DNA of 64,000 nucleotides from Prunella strophiata (GCA_036583965.1 JAZBQD010000015.1:24669810-24733809); one strand, 5' to 3'. Shown: positions 13,601 to 26,411, counted from the first letter of the stretch. Program-made: numbers and translations. Notes: generated from the letters alone by a model not told the origin.

Positions 13601-14724
13601 AAATGGATTTTTTTTTAAAACAAAAAAAAGGTATTCTGGCACTTTGACAATATCTTTTTTTCTGATGTTAAATTTGACTCTTCATCTCTAAAAACTTCAG
13701 TTTTATGAAAAATGGTTCACTTCACTGTAGAAATACTGGAACATCTTGCTCTTGCTAGAGCTCTCAAAACTTCCATGTTTCCAGAAATACATGTTGCTGT
13801 ATAGCCAGAAATATAGGTTCCACTGCAATAGAGGTGAATGGGATTCCAAGCACTAGAAATATGTATGAGTCTCTGTAATTTGTAGAAGCTGTAAAGGGTA
13901 GAATCAGCTCATAAGCTATTTACAAATGAGGAGGCTCAGTCTGTTGTTACTCTCTTAAGTGGAACCAGTGGTATCTGGCTTAGCAGTATCTCATATGGGT
14001 TACTAAGGCCAGCTTTCTACCTGGGAATCCTAGAAAAGTTCATGTGAGGAAATACCACTAGTGAATTCATATGTGTAATTCTCATTATGCCTCTAACTTG
14101 CATTTTAACTTGAATAATTATTTATGTCTGATCTTGAATTAGTTAGGAATGATTTCCAGGTTCCCTAATAGAAACAAAGCCAGAAATAAAAACAGTGAGA
14201 GACAAATTTATTTTCCTTGTTTTTTATGACCTTACTGACTTGGAAAATTATGTGAAAGCATTTTTCCATGAGGTTTGTCCAGAGGCTTGTGTAGCCTCCA
14301 TCCTTGGAGTTAATTGGGACCTAGCTGGGTTAAAACCATGAACAGCTTGGTCTGACCTTGGGGTTGACCCTACTTTGATTGGGGAGTTAGCACTAGAGAT
14401 CTCCTGATCTCCCTTTCAAGCTCAATTATCCTATGGTTATGTAAAATCAAGCTAATAAAACACCTAATTTACCCTTGCCAGAGTTGAAAAGGTGCTGAAA
14501 TGCTTCTCCTTAATATAACTTGCTCTTCCCTGAAGAACAGATAGTGCTGTATGTTTGACACTACTCTTTTCTCTTTTTAGGTTGGTACACAAGATTTCGC
14601 CCGGCGATTTCACGCAACATATGTTTCTTGGGCTGTTGCTTATCTCTTAGGTTTAATCTGCCTCATTCGAGCCTGCTACTGGGGAGCCATTAAAGTCAGC
14701 TATCCAGAGCACAGTTTTGCATAG
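1512..14724 (+). CDS. PIP4P2: PIP4P2 (TMEM55A), C-terminal part, four exons
   Basis: Type 2 phosphatidylinositol-4,5-bisphosphate 4-phosphatase, a late-endosome/lysosome membrane protein that converts PI(4,5)P2 to PI(5)P. Four exons (1512-1635, 7392-7444, 13336-13426, 14581-14724) join in matching phases (2, 0, 2, 0) with canonical AG/GT borders. They give about 136 residues of an expected 257 or so. Visible in order: a CRRIITLGPVML start, a proline-rich linker, two CxxC pairs (CGHC and CPHC) typical of the family's zinc-binding module, a basic PRRRCC turn, and two membrane segments (YITIGMICIFIGVGL and VSWAVAYLLGLICLI). The conserved tail is SYPEHSFA followed by TAG. The N-terminal exons, including the CX5R motif known from the family, lie upstream of the window. 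The sequence is nearly identical to human TMEM55A as I remember it and is clearly functional. The paralogue PIP4P1 is less likely because the tail and the synteny with C8orf88 and NECAB1 both fit PIP4P2. Confidence 0.96.
1636..7391 (+). other. PIP4P2: PIP4P2 intron between exons a and b
   Basis: 5.8 kb intron. Apart from the LTR-type repeat at 2.5-3.1 kb it holds only AT-rich unique sequence with short poly-T stretches. No additional exon or RNA gene was recognised. Confidence 0.7.
2517..3110. mobile_element. Retroviral LTR-type repeat (solo, decayed)
   Basis: The segment starts around CGTGGCTTAACCCCAGCCG and has the layout of a common bird LTR repeat: a CACTGCTGCTTGCTCACTG block, GTGGGTTGAGATAAAAACA, a purine/AT-rich stretch with TAATAA repeats, TTTATGCACCAAACATGATG, TATGGAATATCCCTTTGGCC and AGCAACAACTAAAACCTTA. 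I recognise this order from avian LTR consensus sequences but cannot name the subfamily. No internal gag or pol sequence flanks it, so it is probably a solo LTR. It lies in an intron of PIP4P2. The ends are approximate and no target-site duplication was resolved. Confidence 0.65.
7392..7444 (+). CDS. PIP4P2: PIP4P2 coding exon b (53 nt)
   Basis: Small exon too short for ORF calling. A T-rich tract and TTTTTACAG precede it and GTAAGT follows. It translates as WMELRFNTLAKCPHCKK plus two bases. It supplies the second CxxC of the zinc-binding module. Its phase (0 in, 2 out) fits both neighbours. Confidence 0.95.
7445..13335 (+). other. PIP4P2: PIP4P2 intron between exons b and c
   Basis: 5.9 kb of AT-rich intronic DNA without recognisable repeats beyond short A/C-rich runs (near 8695-8760). 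A perfect 10-bp inverted repeat with a 1-nt spacer lies at 13068-13088. Confidence 0.7.
13336..13426 (+). CDS. PIP4P2: PIP4P2 coding exon c (first membrane segment)
   Basis: Acceptor TTTTCTAACAG, donor GTGAGT, 91 nt. It encodes ISSVGSALPRRRCC, then a hydrophobic run AYITIGMICIFIGVGLT that forms the first transmembrane helix. The basic cluster just before the helix is consistent with a cytosolic N-terminal side. Confidence 0.95.
13427..14580 (+). other. PIP4P2: PIP4P2 last intron
   Basis: 1.15 kb intron with GTGAGT donor and a pyrimidine-rich CTTTTCTCTTTTTAG acceptor. No feature seen inside. Confidence 0.8.
14581..14724 (+). CDS. PIP4P2: PIP4P2 last coding exon
   Basis: Acceptor CTCTTTTTAG. 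It reads VGTQDFARRFHATYVSWAV, then the second membrane helix (AYLLGLICLIRACYWGAI), and ends KVSYPEHSFA with stop TAG at 14722-14724. The cytosolic tail is at its full family length. Confidence 0.96.
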   Translation, partial: VGTQDFARRFHATYVSWAVAYLLGLICLIRACYWGAIKVSYPEHSFA

Positions 14725-15403
14725 AGAAATTGGTAGGTTATAGATGAACATCTAGTAGTTCTGGATATTACATCTTGGACACTTTTAAAACCTTTCCTGT
14801 AAGGATTCCATTCTGTTCAAAGTAGTTTAAAGACTGGGGGGTCTCTTAAGAACAAATGTTCATTGCACTACATAATATGCAAATAGTTTGTTTTGCTGCT
14901 AGATTCCCTAGCTCTGAATACTAAAGCTGTGTTTACATGTTCATAACTCTGTCTTTATAGGCGTTGAATTTTATTTCAACAGACAGTATTAAGTTTTACA
15001 TTTCCTTTGTTATGTTAAAATCCGTCTGCCATTTTTCTAGATTATCAGTAAGAATTCAAAAGCAAGAGTGTTTATAAGTGTTTCTACAGTAGCTTCACAT
15101 TTGTACTTAACATTTTAACTAAAATTATATTCAAGTGGCTTGCTTTAAAACCTAAGCAATAAGCATTTTGCTTGAACTGCTTTACTGCATCTTTTGCCTA
15201 AGATCATAGTGACCTTATTCAGGAAATGAAAGTTGTGAGTGTTTAAAAGAGTGACACTGTTGCTAGAGAGACATTTGTAAACACTGTATGCTTGAAGATT
15301 TTTCAGGTAGAGAGATGCTATTTTGGTAGTCCAGTTAAATTTCCATTTATCCAGGTTTGGATTTTAGTAGGATAAATGCTTTTTCCTCAAGGATCCTGGG
15401 ACT

Positions 15404-15513
15404 GAGGTTTTGGTTTTGGTTTGTTCTGGTTGGGGTTTTTTTGTTTGTTTTGGGGTTGGTTGTTTTTTGGTTTTTTTTTTTTTTTTTTTTGTTTGTTTTT
15501 TTGGTTTTTTTTT
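15404..15513 (+). repeat. G/T-rich low-complexity tract in PIP4P2 3' UTR
   Basis: About 110 nt made almost only of T and G, with several GGTTTTGG-type blocks, one GGGG and a run of about 20 T. In the mRNA it would be a GU-rich element, a class known to bind CELF-type proteins. Whether it acts that way here is inference. Confidence 0.7.
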
Positions 15514-17140
15514 TAAACTGGCAAATCCTAAAAGCCATGCTCGGATTATGGAACTTAACTCTGGTTATTCGTACAAGTTCCTTTACAGGGTCTAAGGGAA
15601 GCATTTCATATGACTTGGTTGGTACTACTTCAGTGTCATGTAGATGACAATAAGATGGTGATGGGTTGCCTCTTACTTTCCTCTGATCACATCAGATTTT
15701 CCCTGCTTGGGAGAGTTATGACACTGGTCACTGCAAAGGGAGACACTGTAAATTTTCATTAACTGCTGTAATAAGGAAATTAGTAAACTATTGCTTGGAC
15801 CATTCCATCAAAGTACATCTAATCAATTTAGCATTGACTTGCCAAGAGAATACGGAAACAGAAAGTTTTTTCTAATGATGTATTCACAAAGGATTGAGGG
15901 ACCAGTTCTTGCACTGCCCATCTTTATAATTTTAAACAAGTTTTTGCTAAATTCAGAAGGAATGTCCTGAATGATTTAGACAACTAGTAATTTAGCTAAT
16001 GGGGTCAGATGGGTAAATTAATATGGATGTTTCAGGGATACGTGTAATTTAAATTATCTATGTTCCTGGTAAGTGAAAATGATATTCAGATAAGGATTTT
16101 GGAGCACAATAAATGTAAATGATCGAACTGTAAATGATCTGTCTTTGTATGACGCTAAATGTATAAAAGCAGTAGCTCAGGATTACAATGTACCTTTTAC
16201 AAATAAACTAATAAAGAAATAAAGATTATTATTCAAACTTAAATGTATTTTGTTATTGATATGTATATAAAAAATGTGTGAGTGGACAAATTTGCTAATA
16301 TGATACGGGAACCACAAAGGTATTGCACACCAAAGGTGAGCTCTGCGTTTTTGCCAAATGGCAGCCTCAGGAATATAAGAGAGCAATAATAAATTGGTAT
16401 TGTCTTGATATTTTAGGAAGAGTGAGGATGTAAATAAGGGATGAAAACACTGTTGGGATTCTCTTTTCTCAGTGTCAATGGCTTACTGGTGGACTAATAT
16501 ACTCTCTTCTTTTCCTAGTGCTTTTTACATCCCTTTGCTGTTGAGATTTGCTGTATTCACTTGCTTTTGAATCTATGAATACTCTTTCCTGGTACTTTGT
16601 GTTTCAAAATACTGCCTGCACTCCACATTGTGAAATAAAGTAGGCTAGAGCAGTGCAGAAAATCATCCACTGCTTTTGTAACTTCAGTGAGGGTGGCAGT
16701 GGAAGTGGGAGGGGGCTAGGTATGATGGCATTTTAATGAGTCAAAGGAATTTGTACTTTTTTCCCCTGTATTAAGCTGTACTTTATTTCCTGTCTTATGT
16801 TTCTTCTTTTTCTTCTCAACCTTTTTCAGCAGAAGGGATGATACATGGACAAGCAACTTACTTTTGTCTGTATCAGGGTACTAGCACAATGTTTGGTACT
16901 ACTTCCTTTTGCAAAGTAAAACACAGTAGTTACTTCTATAAAATGTATTAAATCCCCCTTCATACATTTCAACCATGCTGGTACATAGAATGTACATAGA
17001 ATTTTGATATTTTTACCAGCTAAGAAATGTAATGGTAGAATCTGATGGGACTTTGAGGGACTCCAATGAATGTGGCCATTTGTGAAGCAGACTTGTTTGT
17101 AGACAGTCGTGATGTTATGTGCTGAATTACATATCGATCC

Positions 17141-17146
17141 AATAAA
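17141..17146 (+). terminator. PIP4P2: Distal polyadenylation signal of PIP4P2
   Basis: AATAAA in the context CGATCCAATAAACTTCTCTG, about 14 nt before an A run. It is the last strong signal before the intergenic region and the best candidate for the gene's distal 3' end. Confidence 0.6.
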
Positions 17147-19424
17147 CTTCTCTGAACTTAAAAAAAAAATTAAATCCTGTCCTTTGCATACAGACCACTA
17201 GAACAGCTTTCAGGTTTTATAATCCCTCATTGTTTTTCATTTTCAATAGTCTTTTCCTCAAGGTATTATTTTTGTGTTCGGTATGGGAATTCACGGTTAA
17301 GGACTTCTGTACTTTGAGGTTTTAGTTCCCCCCTTCCCTGCTCTCCTTCCACTCCTTTCCACCAGAACTTTTATACAAACTGTGTGTCCTTGACTAGGAA
17401 ACTTCTGATCTTAAACTGTGTTTAATTTTTTAATTATAAACCTCCTGATGAATAAGTCTTTTACTGATTTTATTTATACCAAACATACATGTTAATATTT
17501 GTCTTTTGAGGCCAAGAGGGTAGTTTTTCTGAAAACTGGATTATTAGGAGATCTTTGTCACAAGTAGCATGTTGAAAGAAGCTAAATCTTTAGGATCAGC
17601 CTGATAAGAAATTCAGCATGAAGTGCTTGGAGAAGATGCTGGAGCAGCTGTGGAGTCATTAGTGGTTATTCCTGAGAAATGGATATTGTCTTTCAGTGTA
17701 TGCCTGCATAAACAGAGGGAATGCCAGGACAGCAGCTTCATATGAAGTTCTAGAAAATCTTTGTAACTAACTTTAAGGACTTGAATAATAAATAGGTGAG
17801 TAGCAGCAAGGTGATTTATCATGTTAGATCTATCTCACTGCCCTTTCCAACAGCAAAAATTCCACACTGAATGAAGTATGCACTCTAAAAATATCCTGGA
17901 AATGTACTTGTAAGCAAGCTTGAGAAATACATCAGTAAAATTATTCAAATATAGTGGTTATCAAACTGTGAAGATGTGGCAAGCCATGCATACCAGCTTT
18001 TTGGAAATACTTAATACTTTTGTCAAGTTCGTATGCTGTTTATCTATTGTAATTCCAGCTGTTAGAAACTGTGAGCAAGTTGAGTGACTGCATTATATTA
18101 GTTCATCCTGTTTTCCTACTAAATTCCCTGTGTGATTTGGATTAACGGTGCCAGGGACTGAACTTTCCCTTTCAAAAAATCTGTTGTGGAAAAATAGATC
18201 AGTGATGGAGAAATGAGTATCACTAAATTACTTGAAATAGAAAATTCTAACCATAATGTTTCATATAGTGTATAGTATTTGAAAGCTGCACTCTCATTGT
18301 ATTAAATCCCCCTTCATACATAAAATTAGTAGTCTTTACAGGAGAGTAACAATGTTTGTCTCAGTAACCAGATTAAATTGTCCTCATTCCTCAGCCCTTC
18401 CAACTGTGCCTATCCCAATCCCAGAACTCAGCAGGAGAGTTGTACTGGAGGAGTATGAGCAACTGCACTGTACACTCATTGCTGTGGGACAATACTCTGC
18501 TTGAAAATAACTTTGAAAGTGCCTCCTTAATTCAGATTTATTTCTGTGATTTCACTGATGCTGTTAAGTTGCAGCATATTGCATGAAGGTGAGGGAGCAA
18601 GAGGCTGGATGGAGGTCATGAAGGAGAGGGGAGAGAGGAACTTAATCCGATTTAAGTTATTTGCAAGATTTTTGTTATGGATATTTGAGCCAACAAGAAA
18701 AGAATATCTAGGCTCAGTTTCCTACAGCTTTAGCCACAAAAGGGTTTTTATTTTAGAACAATGAAGCTACTTGTTAGCTTGATTAGCTAGCAACTTGTCA
18801 TGTTACACTTCAGTGGAATCTGGGGGAGTCTACTGGGGAGGTATCCCTGTATCACCTCCTCTGCTTTAATACTCATTTGTAGGTGTTCCTGTTGGCTAGG
18901 TTTTGGGGAAAAAAAAAGAAAAAGGACATGACAGTCACAGACTTTGGATCTGGACCTATATAGTGGATTTTATGGTTCTTTTTAACAGCTCATTTGAAAG
19001 AAGTGTGTTCAGCTGAATCTTGTGAGCAAAAGTAACATATATGACTATGGATTCGGAAAGTAATCCAGATGACAAGCTCTGTGTCATTGCAATAACTTAG
19101 TAAAATGATTATCAAGTGGGTCAGGGAATGCTTATAAGCAGTGGCTAAAAGATAAAGCTGGATGAGATGCATAGGGTCATAAAGACAGTTGCATCTTAGC
19201 ATTTTATCCAGTTACAGCATATTGTGTGATGGAGAAACAACCATTTATTTCAAAGTAAATTTAACAGGACCTCTTTTTCATGAATTTATATAAATTTGTA
19301 ATGACATGGTTATAGTTCCAGCTTACTTAGATTCATATGCATTGCTTAATGTCTAAAACCACCCCAAACAACTGGAGAAGGGAACAAGAAACTGAGGTTA
19401 GAAAACACTCTGAGGGCATGCTGC

Positions 19425-19451
19425 TTTTTTTTTTTTTTTTTTTTTTTTTTT
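19425..19451. repeat. Poly-T tract (27 nt)
   Basis: Uninterrupted T run in intergenic DNA. No adjacent retroposon body was recognised, so it is called a simple homopolymer. Confidence 0.9.
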
Positions 19452-21918
19452 AAGCTGATGGAATTTCAGGACTAAATTGTGTGAGAAAGAATTTGCTGAC
19501 AGGCCAAATGGCATACAGCATATTACCATAATACCCTCACTGAAGGATCAGAGTCAATTTTTAGTATTTCCAAAGCAATCCTTACATTTTCATTGTCTAT
19601 TAATGAAGTCTCTTGCCCATGCACAGTATCTTTCTTGCCATGTTTTCAATTTGTTAAAAAAATAGCAAAGTTGCCTAGATAGGAAATAAGTAGAGAATTT
19701 ATTTTTATATTATTGTCTGTGTAGTGTTATTGGAGTATATTGGGTCTTCTTTAATTTTGTAAATGGGAATTATGATATTTTTCTTTGCATATTTTTAAAT
19801 TTTATATCTGTAACTGATACCACTGTGTGTTTTATCTGCCAGTTTCTCAAGTTAAACTTATGAAGTTTACCAAATTCTTGCCTGTTTAAGAATGCTTTAA
19901 CAACAATACTGAGCATAATTTCTAACTATATCAGAGAGATAAAACATAGAGCACCTTGAAGACACTGAATCTTTAATACAGAATTTCTCTTCAACGGTAA
20001 TTTGAAAGGTATAACACAACTCTTAAGAAGCTCTGCAAGCTTGAAGCCCTATGCCCTGAGCAGGCTCTATGGCAAGGAACCCCAAATCCCAAACAGCCAC
20101 CAGATGAACCAGCAGACAGAAGAAATTTTCACAGGAGTTCTCTGGCTGTATTCATTGAAAATGCAGGCACCCAAGGAGTCTTCCCTTCAGAAATCTGGAT
20201 CTGACAAACTGGCATTCTCTGGTTTTTGGAGTTTTTTCCTCCATCAAAAATGACTCAGCTCATTCTAATCAGTGTGGAAGAGGGCTAAAAAGTCTATAGT
20301 GTTACTTGTAGTTTGTGCACCTTTCTTATTTAGGAGTAAGAAAACAATACTTTACATTCCTTTTAGCATAAATGCATGCTGTAGTTATTTTGATGGACAG
20401 GTCAATGAACTAGAAAGCATGCTTTAAAACCTGAGCTTTAGCTGTTCTTATTTTGCTTTGATGTTTATAATGTCAAGTATTAATCTTTTAGATCAAAAAT
20501 TTTCCATTCCAAAAGTTTCATGTATATTTTCTGTGCAGTTTCAGTTCAAATAGTACTGTTTTGCCAGGAATGAGAACAGGGAAAAACCATTTATGCTTAA
20601 ATAAAACCACATAGCTCTATAAAATTTCAAGCTACCCTTGCACCCTGCTTTGGAGCAGTTTGGTAGGATCAGTTGGATGATTTTAATGCTCCTGCAAAGT
20701 GATCTGAAATATGGCTGAGTTACAATATCCAGGAAAAAATTCACCTGTGTGCTCTCAGTAGACATTTGTTAGAACTAGTCAGCTAAAAACTTCAGAATAT
20801 CCATTTTGTACTGGGTGTCTGTTTCCTCTGAATTGGTTAAGCTGGTGCTGGTGCTTTCATTCTGGAGGTGCAGGAAATAGACATGGCTTTCCTGTAATTC
20901 CTCCTTCCTATCATATCTGAAAGAAGAAGGGACCATCTCTCCCAGTACTGCAGGCTATTTTGTTGGCAACTGGGCAACATGAAGGAGGAAAATAAAGTAA
21001 CAGGGAGTGTCCGGATGAAGAAGGAGCACAGAGGGGAATACTGATACAAAACTGAAGCAGGAAACATGGTCCACAGAATCAAACCAAGGAATTGAAACAG
21101 AGGAAATTACACTATGAAAAATGAGGAAGAAACACCTAATCATTTATCAATGACACTAAATTCTGCTTAAACCAACCTTTATGCAGACTGCTACATTTGT
21201 TTGTGTGTGTGTGGTACAGTATGTCCTTCTGGCACAGTAACTAGTTCATGAAGGATAGTGGCATCCTTGAGAAGATGTTTTTAATACTCCATTGTCCATG
21301 GATCATTATCCACCTGACTTTGCAGCAACAGGATGAGGCTAGAGAGAACCTGGGCTATGAACTGGTCTTCTGGTCTTGCTCTTTGGTACCAATGCTGTTT
21401 GCTTTCAGTCTACCTCATATTAGGTCATGGAAGCTGGAAGAGCTGTAGCAGCAAAACTTTCCTCTTTGTGATTAAGATGTGATTCCTCTTTGTGATTAAG
21501 AGCACACTTCTCCACAAGTTCCCTCCATCAGCACTGTCCTATGTGACTGAGGGACCCTGGCAGAAATGTCCTCCGCTTGACAGCACCCAGGGACAGCCTT
21601 TAAGTTCCAGGAAAAAAGGGAGCCCATATAAACTGTAGAGTTAAATCACCCTGTGAGGGCTGTAACAAGAACTACAAGGGTGATCTTATTTTTGTAGGTT
21701 TTTAAATGATAAATGAGTAAATGTCACTTACAAAGCTGCTGTATTTAATGCTATATTTAGATTGCCTAAACTGAACCCTAGGGAGCTAATGGAGCTGAGG
21801 AAAGGTTAAAAATGCATGCACAGTATAACAACAAAAAAAAAAAAAACTCCAAAAAACAAATCAGAGTCTGCTATGAAATGGCTTAGATTTTCCTCCAAGA
21901 TCTGGCTCTCCTACAGGT

Positions 21919-21919
<1 letters not shown>

Positions 21920-21955
<36 letters not shown>
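21920..21955. repeat. CA dinucleotide microsatellite (18 units)
   Basis: Perfect CA repeat preceded by CTACAGGTG. Likely length-polymorphic. Confidence 0.95.
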
Positions 21956-21956
<1 letters not shown>

Positions 21957-24900
21957 GTTTCTTATCGTCGTTATGCAATGATCTCTTTCTAAGCTGGTTT
22001 GTAGTCTGCTCTCTTTAGGATCCCCAAAAAGGCTTATGGGACACTCATCATTGTAAGCTACTGTCCTATACCATGCTAACAGGACAACCAAATTGACCCC
22101 AAATTCACAAATTTTATTCTGATTAGCAAAACACTAAAGTAGCCTCATTTGCATATTGCAGATGATTTGCAGGACAGAGATTGTAGGTTTCCTGAAAAAT
22201 CATTCAAATATGCATTTCTAGTCTACATCCAGTTTTGTTTAAAATGTCCTGTCACCAGTATCAGGGGAATGGACTCCATGGACTGGGAGGCTTGCAGCAA
22301 GTAACACCTTTCCTGACTGTTAACAGTGAAAAGAAGACACAATCTTAAAAATGTGTTAATTTCTTTCCAAATTTGGAAAACATAGTGTAGTGGCTATTAT
22401 TGATAGTAAGACTCTTGATCTTCAACCATACTATAATTTGTTTTACAAAGACTGAATTGGCATAGTCATAAGACACTATATAGATCTGGTATTAAATCTG
22501 TAGCAGAAAGCTTAACAAGAATGCTTTTTTCCCATTTAACAAAGTAATATTAGTGAGGATAAACCTTTTTTCTTCATCTTGGTTTTAAAGTAGAAAGCAG
22601 AAAACAAAATCTATTACATATAGTGGTTTTAAGCTGTCATTAATACAGAACAAAACCATTCTGCAGCCCTTCTATTTCAATTGAGTTTAAAATAAAAAAT
22701 TAGTGCAATTGGATTGAAAAAATATTTGTTTGCTTGTTTATTTTTAGAACTCCAAAGTGAAAGCTTGAAAACTATCGACTTTTCCCATGCTTTACCATAA
22801 GAAAGCAGAGCAGGTCAGGAGTGTGGAGAGCACACTGATGCATGACTGCACTGGGGGGGGCAGCAATTTTTGTCACACACAGGCAGTGAGGCACTGCTGG
22901 GGTGGGACCCTGCCCTTCTCTACTGCAGAGAAGCAGCCTGGATGTCACAGCAACCAGCCCTTGCTACAGTGACAGAAGCAGATGCAGAATACCATCTCAC
23001 AATGCAGAATCTTTTTATGCCCACAGCAGCTCATGTATTTTAATACAGCATGAAGTGTTGCTAATACTGATCTGATTTCTGACAGTAGGCAGAGAAAGAA
23101 GATAATGATAATTTTTTTTTACAATTCCAATGTTTGTATTTGTGAAATTTCATTTACTTCCCTACTAGGATTAACTGCTTTTGGTCTCACACTTGTAAGC
23201 ACACAGGCTGGCTGAGCTGGAAAACTTGAATGGAATTTTCAAGTAACAGCAGATCCTAATCTTGGCTTGAAGGAAAGCCTTGGCGTGAGTTGATTTAATG
23301 AGATATTTATGTGAGCTGACTGAACCCTAAGTTTCCTATTCCATTATTATTTATGGAATCTCTGTCATTCTTTAAGTCTACAATATTTTCTAAATCTATG
23401 AGGAATATATGCTTCACTGAATATAACCATTTCTTTTTCTGACACTGACTAGAGTGATAGAACATTTAGAGAATGTAGTTTCAACAATGCTAACTGCTTG
23501 GATTCAGGACATCAAGTTTGGATTACTTCTCCTGCAAAACATGGTATTGCTGATAGAGAGACTGATACCAGAGTGGAGTCCCTGAAATCACTTTCAGAGG
23601 TGAGGTAAGACTAAACAAATTCCTGATCCAGGGCAGCACATGCCTAATGTTCAGTGGGATTCTGACAGCCCTGTTTAACTTTCCTGGGTGGAGAAGGTGG
23701 GACAGGTGGAGAGGGTCACAGCAGCTTACATGATGATTCCTCATGGAAACTGATATCCTAGTGATAGACTTCTCTGAAGAATGGCTGAGAAGGCTTCCCT
23801 CAAAATCTCAACTTCCTAAATGCTCTTGTGTTTAATTAAAACCTTTGGATTAAAAACTAAATAAATCTCAAAATGGGTTAAATTTGCTTGATTAAATTGC
23901 AAATGAAATGTTATTCAAAAGATTACTCCAGAAAAGTACAGTTTCTTCATAAAGGCTGGGTTTGATTGGCAGTGGCAGTTAAAAGTATGAAAAGAGAAAT
24001 ACTTGTTTAAAAATAGCTTTTTATATTTAAAAACTTGGAGGGAAAAATTTCTTTTTATTTACACAGTTTATATAAGCAGACAATTTTTTTGCACATTACT
24101 TTCACTAGACTCACATGATAAACACTAAATCCAGATTAAAGCTCCATAAAAATATATTTTTAAAAAGCTTCTAATATAAGCTGTGGTAGAATAATAAAAA
24201 ACAGATAGATATGATGTACTGGTATAAATTTGTTCCAGACCAAGACATATTAATGAATGTAATACTTCTAAAGCCCTAGAAAGTAGGACTTACTAACTAA
24301 AACTAAGGAACACCTGTAACTGCCTTATGGGGCCAAATGTCTCTGCAAGATTATACTCACAGACTAATCAACAAACAGTATTTCCTACACAAAAATGAGA
24401 ACCTGATCTGATTTTTTTGACATTTCTTTTTTATTTTCAATAAGATGAAGTTAAAATCCTTTAGTTTTTGCCAGTTAGGGGGCTATGATGTGTGCTTGTT
24501 CTCACAAGCATCAAAGACTTCAACTGTTCACTTTACAAGCAGTGAATTACTTTTTTTTCAAGTTCTTATACAGAAAAAGGAACTTCTGCATATTCAGAAA
24601 ATCAAATTAATTTTCATTCCTGGGGTAGTTATAGGGCTTCAGTCCCAAACCAGAATTTTTAGGTAGTAATTTTGCTTTTTTGTATGTGTTTTTGTTTGTG
24701 TGCTTGGGTTTTTCTAATTATTTCTATGTTTGATTGATGACAGCAACAGTTCTTTTGTTTCTGACTTGATGCTGATCCTTCTTCTCATTTGCTTTTTGGT
24801 GACCCTTGCTTTTTCCCTTCCTTTATGTTTAAGAGACACACAGTAAACGATCAAATGAGCATTTGGGTGAAAAAAAGTGCCTTCCTGGCCAGAACAACCT

Positions 24901-26386
24901 GCTGTCCTGAGATACCAAACAGCCAAAATTTGATGGGTCCACTGCCACAATGAAGTGGCAAGCTTAGATAGCTGTGAGTAAGTAAATGATGGGTGCATTG
25001 GAGCATAAACTGTGCAGTTTCTGGCTTCTTTTAGCAGGATGATCTGCAGCAAGCAATGCCAAGCCAAGGCACACAATGCATTCATTTTCCCTCAGTGTGC
25101 AAGTGTTCTCTTGCCAGAGCTCTCCTGCTTCTGGCAATTAGTTTCTATCACAAGGAGTCCTGCACAGGCAGGAGTTACTTCCCTGAGTCTATGAAACTGC
25201 TATTTCTGGCAGAGAAAAAGCAGCTGCTAAGCAGACAGACAAAACTTGCTAGACTTTGTTCTGCACTCCTCTGAACTGCTAGTTCTCAGATTGCTTCTAT
25301 GCACTGTCGTGGTTCTCTCATGCTAGTTCACATGGCAAGAGATCACAGTTCCACAGAGTGAAGTGAAGCACAACATTTTGTTCTTACATTCTCACTGTCT
25401 TCAACAGCACACACAGCAGCCAGATTATCTCTGTGCAGGGGGTAGGTGTATGCTCCAAACTCTGTTTCAGGGGAAGACAGGCTCATCCCCAGCCTCTTCT
25501 GAAATGGAGACAATGTATTTCATAATGCAGAAAGATCAAATATGCACTGAAGTTACTGGCTGCTGTCTTATTAGTTCATCTTTGCAGGCTACTAGATATT
25601 CACTGCATAGAAGAGCAGTGAACTGATGTAAGGCAGGTACTAACTTAAAAGCTATAGAAATATTAGTCTTTCTCATGTAAATAAATAATTTAAATAGTGA
25701 TATAAGTAAGGAACTTTATTCTGATTCCTTGTAAATCAGCCATACCTCACATCTAGCAAAAGCTAAATGAAGTCCATTCCAACAGTTAGCAATATGCATT
25801 TAGCCATTTTATACTATATTTCAAGGTGGAAAAGCAAATCTTATTTCTCAGGGTGTATAAAAGTGGATTAATTTACAAAGGATTGATTTTCAGTTATGTC
25901 ATTCTTAATCTCATGTGTATACATACATCTGGACGCACAATGGTTGTATTAATTTGAAATTATATTTCCTACTTGGCATGTAAACTGAAATTGTCAACAA
26001 TTTTGATGAGCATGTCACAGCTATGACACAAACAATTACCTCAATCCAAAGAAGCATGAAGTTTCACTAAATTTATTAAGTTGTAATTTTAGAATTTCAG
26101 TTCTCTCAAAGCAAAATGATAGGAATATTATAAGTTATTAAATGTGTGAGTCTTTTTCCCTGTGAATATCTAAAACCACACAAGTGAACTGTATGTGTGG
26201 GGTTTTTTTCTCTCTTTTGTTTTATTTGTTTATCTATCTACTACTAAGTGTATGTAGTAGATTATAGACTTATAGACATAGACTATAAGACTTTGTAATG
26301 AGTAATGATAGATTAATTTTTCTTGATTGATTCTAAGCAGAACCACAAATCTTTCCTAACTTCTTTATTTTATTATTTTGTTACTT

Positions 26387-26411
26387 AAAAATAAATAAAT
26401 AAATAAATAAA
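26387..26411. repeat. AAAT tetranucleotide repeat
   Basis: About six consecutive AAAT units in an AT-rich intergenic stretch. Confidence 0.85.

Larger units (their letters stand above)
14725..17160 (+). other. PIP4P2: PIP4P2 3' UTR
   Basis: About 2.4 kb from the stop to an AATAAA at 17141-17146. The UTR is AT-rich, with a G/T-rich tract at 15404-15513. Earlier AATAAA signals at 16108-16113, around 16202-16220 and at 16634-16639 would allow shorter transcripts. The 3' boundary is inferred from the signal and a nine-A run at 17161-17169, not observed. Confidence 0.75.

Noticed and set aside
15347..15647. Open frames across the G/T-rich tract
   Set aside because: Low-complexity translation (Phe/Val or Lys/Asn runs) within the PIP4P2 3' UTR.
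20002..20253. 83-codon open frame in the intergenic region
   Set aside because: No recognisable domain, no promoter or splice context. Such lengths are expected by chance.
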